The notes under the pieces were generated by a model. The model did not search any database and was not told the origin of the DNA. It worked only from the letters and a program-made list of their open reading frames with translations. A program made the position numbers and the translations under genes. From Solea solea (taxonomy: Eukaryota; Chordata; Actinopteri; Pleuronectiformes; Soleidae), in contig NC_081141.1 of assembly GCF_958295425.1 (NCBI RefSeq), positions 17,851,680 through 17,915,679 on the forward strand: DNA of 64,000 nucleotides, given 5' to 3'. Shown here one piece after another: positions 38,521-48,836 of this stretch. Position 1 is the stretch's first letter, and every line of letters starts with the position of its first letter.

Positions 38521-38551
38521 AGGCTTCTCTGTAGTATACGCCAACAAGCCT
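38521..38551 (-). promoter_or_regulatory. mat2a 3' UTR hairpin 1 (METTL16 target motif)
   Basis: The loop motif is TACAGAGAA (38525-38533) between arms AGGCTT and AAGCCT, only about 25 bp beyond the stop codon. In mammals the equivalent hairpin next to the last exon is the one that couples SAM level to splicing of the terminal intron. Here that intron is 38677-39191. Confidence 0.88.
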
Positions 38552-38573
38552 GAGGGGGAAAAGCTTAACAAGT

Positions 38574-41500
38574 TTAGAATTCAAGCTTTTTGGGCACCTC
38601 CCATGGGAAGGAGTCACGGCCAAAGTGGCCATAGGCTGCTGTCCTCTGATAAATGGGCTTCTTCAGGTCCAGCTCCCTGGAATACATAATCAACATGTTT
38701 AGCGGCAGTCACACTTCACAACCTCAGATGCACACGTTCGTACTCACGGCCATAACGCTAACATTAGCCAGTTGGACAGGTCGAGAGCCACCACATTAAT
38801 AAAAAAAAAAAAAAAAAAAGGAGGTTTGCCAAGGCAGCTAGTAAAGCGGGAAAGCCCTGAAGCTTCGACACTTACCCTCTCAACCAAAGTGGACCCTGCA
38901 GCTTGCAGATAGAAGCCACACTTGGAGACAGTACTTGTATCTATGACCTAAACAGCTTTATGTCCAAAAACATAATTGGCTCCAATAATGGCACATACTT
39001 TTGTAGCATGTAAATAGACATTTACATAGGCCAATGGTAACTTAAGACACTGACCCCACAGAATGCTTTTAAAAAAAAAAAAACTTCATAAATTAATTTT
39101 ATCCTGGGTAGACTAAATGAAGACAGGAGAGGAAGGAACCAGGTGCTGCAGTTTCACTGCGTAGCAGGTGGCTTCAGACGACATACATTACCTGACGATC
39201 ACTCCAGGGCGGAGATCAAAGTTTTTCTTCACAATATCAAGCAGCTCCCTCTCACTCTTGTGGGATGTCCCATAGTGAAAGATGGAAATGGACAGGGGAT
39301 GGGCAACTCCAATGGCATAGGACACCTGATGCAGCACACAGACATTTTAGATCATGCATTACAAATCAACGGGGCCTGCTGGAGCAAAATGTGTCCAATA
39401 AGACCTGTGATTTAAAACTCCCACTCACCTGGACTAAAACTCGTCTGCAAAGCTCAGCCTTTACCAGAGACTTAGCCACCCAGCGAGCAGCATAGGCAGC
39501 AGAGCGGTCCACCTTTGTGTAATCTTTCCCAGAGAATGCTCCACCACCATGGGCTCCCCAGCCCCCGTAAGTGTCAACAATGATTTTACGTCCAGTGAGG
39601 CCAGCATCTCCCTGTAATGATGGAACAGGTTACACGGGTGCTTCAAATAGCTGAAAGGATAAATAGTTTCAGTCTTCCACTCAACATTTACCTGTGGGCC
39701 ACCGATGACAAACCGTCCACTGGGCTGCAGGTGGTAGATGGTGTCGTCATCCAAATAGATGCACGGAACAACAGCCTTAATGACTTTCTCCTTCAGAGCA
39801 TCTCTCATCTCCTCCAGGCAAATGTCCTCGTCGTGCTGGACAGAGATGACGATTGTGTGCACACGTACTGGGAGCATGGCACCACGGTCCTGGCGGTATT
39901 GAATAGTCACCTGTGAACAAGATTAACCTATAAATTAAAAAAAAGGTAACTGAGAAAAACAATTCTGTAGTGACACCAGTAACAGCATGACAGCTCCACC
40001 TGTGTCTTGGAGTCTGGTCGGAGCCATGGTAGAGTGCCGTTACGGCGCAATTCAGCCAACTTCGCATTCAGCTTGTGGGCAAGGACAATGGTCAGAGGCA
40101 TACACTCCTCTGACTCGTCTGTGGCATATCCAAACATCAAGCCCTGCAAAACAGTCACCATTACAATTTGTTAAACTGTGAATGAACACTGATTTTAATG
40201 ACTTCACAGCTCAAACTGGCAGTGGATGCGTACTAACCTGGTCCCCAGCACCAATGTCTTCCTCATTGCGGTCAATGTGAACACCCTGGGCGATGTCAGG
40301 AGACTGTTGCTCCAAAGCAACAAGAACATTGCAGGTTTTATAGTCGAAGCCTGTGGAAGACACAGCACCAGATCAATATTGACTTTGTATAACACAGAAA
40401 AATGGGTTTCTCACTCCCTCCGGTAATTGTGTAATATTTAAAAATGCATACTCTCAAATGAAATGCATACTTATTAAACTGTATATTGCATATTAAAAAT
40501 AGATTAACCATAATAGAGACCAACCCAAGTTACTCCATGCATAAATAACATGGCATACCTTTGGAGGAGTCATCATATCCAATTTGGCGGATGGTGTCAC
40601 GGACTACTTTCTGATAATCCACTGTGGCACGTGATGTCACTTCTCCTGCCAAGAGGATCATCCCAGTCTTGGCAACAGTTTCTGCAAAAATGATGTTCAG
40701 TGTGATGATGAAATCAAAAAGGTAAAAAATCTTTCGTTTTGTAAACACTTTCACTTCAGCTTACCGCATGCAATTTTGGCATCAGGATCCTGCTTCAGGT
40801 GAGCATCAAGAACAGCATCGCTGATCTGATCACAGATCTTATCTGTAAAAAAAGAGAAACATGAACAGATCGTGTTCAGATCGTTGGGTCTGTATACAAA
40901 AACAGACTGGCGCCACCAGCCTAGTTCCGTGCTGTGGGAGTGGCTCGAACCCGCCACGGTCGCCATTTCAGCATGCGCACGTGTGATTAAGACTTAGAGG
41001 GCGCGTAACTAAAGCATGAATCATGTGTACGAGCTTCTCCGCACAATAAATAATTACACTAAGCGACATTAATGCGACATGTTATGGCGACAGGACAATG
41101 TTACAGGTCATTGTGTCCCGCGTGCTACAGTACACTCGATACAACGCGTTTAACAATAGGTTTGACATTCAACTGCAATCCTATGACTCGTAATAATAAT
41201 AGTAATGCTTACAATATACGGTCAACGCGGTTGTATGTTTACAAACCGTTGAACCGGCACGCGGTAGCATGACCGGGTAAGCGAGCTAACGTTAGCAAGT
41301 AGCGCATGCTCTTGAAACCGGGCCAGTTCATTCACGGGGCGGAAAAAGGGCCAAAACGTTCACATATTAACAATGTCATCGTCACTTTTCCTTCAGTATG
41401 GTAAAATTAAACAACACGAGAGGGTAATAACGTGGTTAAGTTATATATTTTTACCAGAACACTACAATGACACAAGGCCGGCGTAAGTGTGCGGTCTTAC

Positions 41501-41594
41501 CGGGGTGTCCTTCTCCCACCGACTCAGAGGTGAACAAGAAGCAGTCCTCGTCAATGAGGGAGTTATGAAAACCGTTCATCTGTCCGTTCATCAT
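38574..41594 (-). CDS. mat2a: S-adenosylmethionine synthase, MAT2A type
   Basis: Cytosolic and nuclear methionine adenosyltransferase: ATP plus methionine gives S-adenosylmethionine, phosphate and pyrophosphate. Coding exons in transcript order: 41501-41594, 40765-40842, 40559-40681, 40238-40350, 40000-40143, 39692-39910, 39429-39611, 39192-39325 and 38574-38676. All phases close, giving 396 residues (human 395). Signatures: [20 protein letters not shown] across exons 1-2, [15 protein letters not shown] across exons 4-5, and the glycine-rich [19 protein letters not shown] in exon 7. It ends WEVPKKLEF. Two adjacent ATGs open the frame (41592-41594 and 41589-41591); the second gives the MNGQ start typical of MAT2A. 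The MNGQ-NGF start and the six UTR hairpins identify MAT2A rather than liver MAT1A. Regulation is expected through METTL16 and the UTR hairpins, and through a CRE upstream. Confidence 0.97.
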
Positions 41595-41657
41595 CGTTAA
41601 CGGCGGCTGCTGGTGCGGAATTAAAGACAAGTATTACGACGCTGATATCGAATTTCG

Positions 41658-41669
41658 CTTTATATAAAT
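41658..41669 (-). promoter_or_regulatory. TATA box of mat2a
   Basis: The minus strand reads TATATAAAG, 64 bp or more upstream of the ATG. A start about 30 bp downstream would give a 5' UTR of roughly 40 bases. Confidence 0.55.
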
Positions 41670-41774
41670 TACTCCGTGCGTTGCCTTCGTTCCCAGCCGC
41701 TAAAGTCAGCCTTACTGCGGGTTTAGCCTCATGGCGCAGAGTCCCTCTTTTTATCCCTTGAAATCAGACTCCTC

Positions 41775-41782
41775 TGACGTCA
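41775..41782. promoter_or_regulatory. Perfect CRE palindrome upstream of mat2a
   Basis: TGACGTCA about 110 bp upstream of the TATA-like box. It is the consensus CREB/ATF site. Function is by motif and position only. Confidence 0.5.
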
Positions 41783-42170
41783 AGAGAGGGTGGACCGTAC
41801 CATCGAGTCTATCGAGGGGAGGGCGGTTTTCAGCATCCTGTCCTAACCCAGAGGGAACACAGAAAAGCGGTCACGCAGTTTTTTCATTTTTTTATTTAAT
41901 TGATTTAACCATGGAAACGCCTCGGGAAAAAGGCAAATAACATTAGACTACTGTTTTTCAAAAAAGATAAACACACGTGAATTGTTGCCCTTGGTGTTAT
42001 CTGGCAGTAGGCATCCGCAATGTTGCATCACTGCCCTCTTCCTCTCAGGGCCTGATACCAGGATGAAGTGACTGGAGGACATTTTTAAAATGATTTAGTT
42101 TCAGAATGGCCAAGACCCATGGTTCCCCAAGTGTGGCACATGTACCACCAGTATGCAAGCAATCAGAGAT

Positions 42171-42246
42171 ACTGTTCTGTATATACCAGGGTATATACTG
42201 TTCTGTATACCAGGGTATATACTGTTCTGTATATACCAGGATATGT
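42171..42246. repeat. Three-copy minisatellite of about 25 bp
   Basis: The block starting ACTGTTCTGTATA and including CCAGGGTATAT begins at 42171, 42197 and 42221. The middle copy lacks one TA. Confidence 0.9.
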
Positions 42247-42842
42247 GGTCACCACTTTTGTCACACTTAGTTTCAGCTCAGCTCGCTTGGGCCCAGGTAT
42301 TAAAAAAAATACCAAGTACCAGGTACTATCGCTCATGGTAAAGCAAAAAAAAAACTTGCCAAATCAATCAGAACTTCTTAGTGGAAAGGCTCCATTAGAC
42401 ACTGTTTCCATGTTCAAGACTTTCATTTGAGCGCTTTTAAAGTTGCAAACGCTATGTATTGTTTATAAATGATTGATTGATTGAATGATTCTCAGAAAAT
42501 CAACATAGATGATAGACTTTGCTGTTCATTTCCCAGGGGGTCAAAAATGTGTAGTTCTCGATATTTTCCAATACAGCTGAGGGAGCTATGCCTCTGAACC
42601 TTCTCTTCCCTTACTTTCAACCCTGATCAGTTTTAGTAAAGCAGAGCAGGTCAGTAGTCACACCTATCGCATCCAAAAATGTGTTGTTCTCAGCAGTCCT
42701 CTATAGATGCACAGAGCTTTAATATAGGGACAGAAAATAGCTAAACCTCATGACACCAGGCCTGGTTGAAAAAAAGTGGTGCATTTACTTTCTTGTTGGA
42801 TAGTTTAGTGTATTATGTATCTTCTTCTTAAGGCTAGAAGTT

Positions 42843-43160
42843 AGGAAGGAAAGGAAAGGAAAGCAACTTTATTGTCATTATACTGGTATTGTACAACGAG
42901 ATGTCGAGGTCAGATGGAGGGTTGATCAGAGCCGCTGCGACTGAGCGCGCCGCCACAAGGGACCAACCTGACCGAATGTAACTAACATTCTAACATGTTT
43001 TGATGGTGGGAGGAAACTGGAGAGCCCAGGGAAAACCCACGCAGACATGGGGAGAACATGCAAACTCCACACAGAAAGGTCCCAGACCAGGAATTGAACC
43101 CAGTACCTTCTTGCTGTGAGGCAACAGTGCTAACCACCACTACTAACCACTGCGCCACCA
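42843..43160 (-). mobile_element. tRNA-derived SINE, apparently full length
   Basis: Read on the minus strand the element starts TGGTGGCGCAGTGGTTAG (an A-box-like head). It continues GCACTGTTGCCTCACAGCA and a B-box-like GGGTTCAATTCC (43090-43101). A conserved body follows (GGAGTTTGCATGTTCTCC). It ends with TAATGACAATAAAG and a TTCC-rich tail (42843-42862). It is a common type in fish. Clear target-site duplications were not found. Confidence 0.65.
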
Positions 43161-45253
43161 TTATTGTAATTGTTCTCCTTTTCATCCATGAGACCTGGGT
43201 TTGATTCCCCAACTAAATCATAAATTCATAACACATAATTGAGGGTGGCATTTCCCTCATTCTTATTTTCTGTTTCCAGCTTAGAGATCTCTGCTGAGTC
43301 CTCTCATCTCTTCACCTTCATTAATGAGTACTTATGCTGTTTTATCTCACCTGCCTTTAAAATGCCCAGAAAAGGTGCAGAAAATCAGAGAAGTGCATTT
43401 CCATCTAAATGTTTGTATGTGTGTGTGTGTGTGGGTATCTCTGTGTTGTGTTTATAAACAGTCATATGTTCCACACCAATAGTTTAGGTTCAGAATACAT
43501 TAATGACCTTTATGGGGCCCTAAGCTGATTTAAAAATAATAATAATAATAATCTTAGAGGGCAGTAAAATCACAAAAAATGGCCTTGTATTAATTGGCAC
43601 TTTCATATTCAAAGTGAATCACTGAGTGTGGCGATACTGAACTAAACTAAACCAAAATAAAACCAAATAGCTTAAGCTCAGGTCAATTAGTCGAGCCCAG
43701 AGTTCTGACCAACTATAGAGAAGCAGTGTTCAGCTGTTATTGGTTAGTGGAACTGAAATCACCACCACATGTGTATATTATAAAAAGGTATTCTCTCATA
43801 TCCTCATGACTGAGTTATTTTTAAAGCACTTTAAATTTTAATCATTCGCTGCACTGTACATTCTTTTAATAAGTTAATTGTTGTTTTATGCTTTATTTTA
43901 GTCTAACATTGCTTACGTAATCTCTTTCTATATACCATTTTCTGTTACGGTAGTTTGTTATAGTAAAGCGGCCCTGCCTTTCTTTACCTGTGACATCGCT
44001 GCCAAAAATTAAATGAAAAGATAGAGAAAAATATTGAATAATTCTCATTATAACAAAACTGGTCCATATGATTATGATCGATGACATTTGAGCACCATGA
44101 GGCTGTGGAGATCGCAGGGATGAGTTACATATGTTGCTGTGCACAAGTATGACTTGTTGTGACTTGACAGACTTGTTGCACAATCTGCACCTTTAAACTC
44201 TGGCAACCGGCAAACTAGTCAATCAGTGCCTGAAGGTGATGCATAGTGATGTTCTAAAGAAGTAAAAATGTGCTGTGATAGTCATTATTTGAAATCACAA
44301 TATCATGAATATGCTATAGTTGAAATAGCTGAGTCAGAATTCTAACCATTAGTTTATCTTACACTTATTTACACATATTTTACACGTATTTCTAAATGTT
44401 ATAGCTTCAGCGTCTTCATTGCTTGTTACAGTGTGCACATGTCAGTCATTTGGATGTTTTTGTGCATGATGGTCTCTGTACATGAACCAGATAACAAACA
44501 AATGTTTCCTTAAAAACATTACTAAAGTGTGTTCTACAGTAAGCAGCACTGCTTTAATTGATCTGATGGGCGGGGGGCTAACAGCGACATCAAAACATGT
44601 GCTTACTTGTTGAAACAACCAGATAATCTGGAAATACATACAGAGAAGATGCTGGCTACATTCTATATCAGCCTGATTTAATTATACTTTACTCTGAAAG
44701 CTCTAATCTTCCTCTTGTGCTGCAGATCATGTTAGACAATATAATCAAAATGTTTAATTGTGGACATGATGTACCATTGCAGGGTGCACACCTGTTTATT
44801 TAATATTGCTCCAAGGTTGATTTTACCATGCCTCAAATCCAGGCCATTTGTTTGTCCTTGGACAGGAAAGGTCTGAAACACAGGAGAACATTTATCTGTG
44901 CTGTATTCACTCGCAGCACATTTTGGCTGCGTTTTAACCCAAATAAAGCCTGATGCATGTTGAACATTTGTGCATACACACCATGACTCCCACTAACAAT
45001 GCACACTGATTGTGAAACTTCATCTATGAATGAATCACCCTGTATTTGCAGTATTCCTAAATATTGCTTGTCACCGTGGTTCAGCATTTTAGGTGTGGAC
45101 GCACACTAACAATTGGCGTTTCAATCAAAGTCCACAGTCCATCATAAAACACAAAGACCTGATGTCAGACTGCACCCATTAACCATTTATTGTTCTAAAA
45201 TGAGATAAAACAAATGAATGTAGCATTAACATTTTAGAGGGATATGTAACTAG

Positions 45254-45312
45254 AGGAAATTTTGTTATGCTTGCATAATAACAATAAAGAATCTTGAATC
45301 TTGAATCTTGAA
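45254..45312 (+). mobile_element. SINE/LINE-like 3' end with heptamer tail
   Basis: GGAAATTTTGTTATG, then AATAACAATAAAGAAT, then a TCTTGAA(n) tail. It has the same 3' end type as the SINE at 42843-43160 but in the opposite orientation and 5'-truncated. Confidence 0.5.
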
Positions 45313-45829
45313 CTTATATTATGACTTATGACTATTTTTTTTATTTTGTAATTTTGTAATATCGATTGAAAGAAATTCAAGGTAGCAGGGTTGTTCCCAT
45401 TACAGTAGCATTGTTTGTTTTGTCAGTCTATCATGTTTACCCAACTACTTCATCTGTTTTTATTGCTTGGGCCGATTGTGTTTGTGTAAAAAAATGCAGC
45501 TCAATTCCTGACCAGTGTTGCATCAGAATTGCACAGTCAGCATGAATTTGCATTGTAGACACTTTCTTTTCAGAGGGCAAAGCATGATGCAAGATGCACC
45601 TGCTGTTGGCTCCGACATGATGCTTTGTCGTGTGTGCTGCTCACATTTATTCAGGATGGCTGATGTAGAGATGTGGCACTAACGAACTGACGAACAATGA
45701 ACTGAGCACTTGTCTCAGTGCAAAGGTTTTATCTATCGTGATCATGTTTAATCAAGGACTTTGTCACTCTTTTATCTGTCTTTTCATTTCCTCTTCACTT
45801 TCTCTTTTCACACACACGCATGCACGTAT

Positions 45830-46205
45830 CCCTAACTTTAACCATAACCAGTTAATCTAGCCCTGAACTTAGTCGCAGATTTAACCAGTGCCTCCGAAAG
45901 GAGTTTCTGCCTCATTAAGACAGGTTTAGGTCTTAAACACAGCCCATTCATAGACTATTACATAGCGCATTTAAATTTTGTGGACCAGCCAAAATGTCCT
46001 CACAAAGATAGGTTTGCTTGACAAATGGCCTACTAAAGACATGTACACACACACACACACGTTTGGGCAGCATTCATAGTGAAGACACTCACTAGTACAC
46101 AGACATAATGCCTAACCCTAACCTAAACCCAATTCTAACCCTAAAACCATGGTCTTAACCCTGAAAAAGGACTTTTAAAGGGTGACAGAATGTGAGGACC
46201 AGCTA
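45830..46205. repeat. Fish interspersed repeat with telomere-like hexamers
   Basis: The region contains CCTAACCCTAACCTAAACCC and CTAACCCTAAAACC (46111-46147), TAACCATAACCAGTTA near 45838, and paired statements of ATGTCCTCACAAAGATAGG and GTGAGGACCAGC. The CCTAA blocks are degenerate and embedded in this repeat, so an interstitial telomere is not implied. Confidence 0.5.
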
Positions 46206-46485
46206 AAAGAGAGGGATACAGTCGTGACCAGTAAGAAAATGATACCATATTATACCATAATTACACATTTTAGCAAAGAATGACAATAGAGAGTCAAGAA
46301 AGAGACAAAGCACAACATGAAGTGGGGTACATTTCTTCTTTGGACAGTGGTGCACTACAAACAAAGCAAGCAGCCCCTTTAAAAAAAGCCTTCTCACCTC
46401 ACTGATCAGATGATTTCAGAGATGAACCATCCTCAGCAACAATCATTATCTCACACCCGGCTTGCTGTATTTTTTCACTCACAAT

Positions 46486-46573
<88 letters not shown>
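46486..46573. repeat. (TA)n microsatellite
   Basis: About 88 bp of nearly pure TA. Peptides of alternating Ile-Tyr predicted across it are artefacts. Confidence 0.95.
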
Positions 46574-46577
<4 letters not shown>

Positions 46578-48836
46578 CCTGTAGACTAAACAATCTACAC
46601 CTCACACATTAAAAGCAACATTTGATCTTAATTTTATCTTAAACCGGAAACATATCTCTCTTCATAATTACAAATACAAAATAAAGATCAATATTTTATA
46701 ATATCATTTTTTGAACATTTCCATTGAAACAAAAGGTCCCTCACTGGCCAGCAGAATTCAGGCTCATTTTAAAGTGAAATAGGAAAATAAATACATAATT
46801 TAAGTAAAAATAAACTTTATGGCATACAGATTGTCTCCTATTCAGGGTTTTTCTACAATACTTCACATTTGTCTTTCCTCTTTTTCTAGCCACATCATCA
46901 CGTAATAGTAATAATATTCTGTAAATAGAGCTATATCTTTCACAAACATTACACAATAGATAATCACTGTTCAGGGCTACAGAACCGGTTATACAGATAT
47001 ATATCTAAAATTATGTAGAGTGAAAGTTCATACAATCTTTTTTTTTTTCAAATGTTACTCCAAACAAGTACAGTAGATTTATGCCCACTCTTAAAATCAT
47101 GAAAAATACATTAATAGAGGGAACAACAGTTGTAAATGTATGCAAGCATAATGCAAGCATAACCATCCTACATTTTATTCACCTAACAGTTACACCGATG
47201 TTTGTTTGATCAACTTGTTTTTTGTTTTTTTTGTCACACAATTGTCACAGCCATGACTTAAACAAAGTCAAAAACAGCACTTGACGGCACAAAAATCACA
47301 GTACCGGAATGTACAGTATGTCCAGCAGCACACCATGCAGACACAGTCGCACTCCATTCAATGCCAACACTAACTACACACACGTCCATCCACCATCCAA
47401 CACACACACACTGAGGTTACAGCTACAACAGTACTGTACTACGCCAACAGCCCAAAAAAGACAGCGTACGAGGTCACACAGTAATACTGCAACACAACTA
47501 CTGGGACTACTTTTTGCTGTCAGCTAAATCACCAGGATCCATAGAGGACAATCAGAGTGAGAGAAAAAAAACAAACAAACAAACACAGTGAACGGAAAAG
47601 TCAAAACCATATCAAAATGTAGTAAATAGGACCATTTCATATATGTGAAATATCACTTTAATTCTGTGATATTTCACGACAGTGGAACATGTTAGTTTTG
47701 CATCATACTGGCAGTATGATGCAAAGCCCTGTAGTGACTCTACATGGTAGAGTTTATGCTCACATTTATCAGAGATGAAAAACATTATAATGCATATTAC
47801 AAATGGGGATTTTGGTGTTGTCTGCGCTTTAAATTTAATCATTAAATTAAGGCCCAATAACTCACTGAAGGGTGTAAAGCATAAAAGCAATAAACCTTGG
47901 GGATAAATACTGCTTTTGTGATCACTGCAGCTTTCTCAGCAGGGTTAGAGACCAATCGTTTATCAACTATTTCTGACACAGCAGTTATGTTGATGTCAGC
48001 TGACATGACGCCTCACACGCACACACACACCAATCGCATTCCACTGCACTTACTTGGCAGTGGACTTAAACATGCTCAGATTTGTTCTCTTCTTACTGAC
48101 ATGTGATTTGCTGCTGGTGGCCAAGCCCCCAAACTCCAGGCCCCACCTCTGTTGGCTCTGTTCTGCTTATACAAATCCCAGGCAAGGTGAACATGTGAAC
48201 CACTCCCCGCAAGTTACTTAATGTTAGATTTCTAAACATATAACAAAAAGGCTAAATCTGCTAAATCCTTTTGCAGGAAGACGAAGAAATGTGAGTGATA
48301 TTTGTCAGAGCTAGTGATCCTCTTCAAACTATGTTTTGGAATAAAAGGTATTTTTCCTTTTTCCTCTATGGTCCTTTTGGTCTGAGCAGATTGGTTAAAA
48401 AAAGATACACAATGTTCCTCAGCTGAAGTAAACTCACTGATGTGGGAACTGTCTGTGTCATGTTTTAAAAGCATTTTGCTTGTATGCAGTCTGCTGACAT
48501 GACTGCTGGGTAAGTGCAGATTTCAAACTTCTGTTTGAATGAAGAGATGATGGTTTCTAAAAAAAAATGACTGTAACTGCAATTGAGTATTTCCTAATGC
48601 ACGTTGTCAGCTCCCTGTACTATCCACACCTGAGAACATAGAAAGATAGAAGAAACACAAAGACCAAGTGAAATGTTTACAAATGAAATGAAAACACACA
48701 TACAATATAATGCACAGCTTAATGAAAAACAACTCCAGACAAAAGTTCTGGACAAGACAGATGGATGTTCCTGAAAAGGAAAGCATCAGAAATGTATCAT
48801 GTGATCATGTGATAACAGCTGGACTAAAACACAGCT

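Larger units (their letters stand above)
41783..48836. other. mat2a-inpp5j intergenic interval, repeat-bearing
   Basis: No conserved coding exon is evident over about 7 kb. It contains a 26-bp minisatellite (42171-42246), a tRNA-derived SINE (42843-43160), a second SINE-like tail (45254-45312), a telomere-like interspersed repeat (around 46111-46147), a long (TA)n run (46486-46573) and AC-rich tracts near 47390-47415 and 48015-48030. The stretch immediately before 48837 is probably inpp5j 3' UTR, but no convincing poly(A) signal could be assigned. Confidence 0.55.

Noticed and set aside
39461..39910. A single 149-codon minus-strand gene
   Set aside because: It is mat2a exon 6 read through into its intron. 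The spliced structure explains it.
46111..46147. Interstitial telomere
   Set aside because: The CCTAA blocks are few, degenerate and embedded in a longer fish interspersed repeat.
46399..46605. Open frame rich in Ile-Tyr dipeptides
   Set aside because: It is a translation of the (TA)n microsatellite. The same applies to the frame at 21002-21331.
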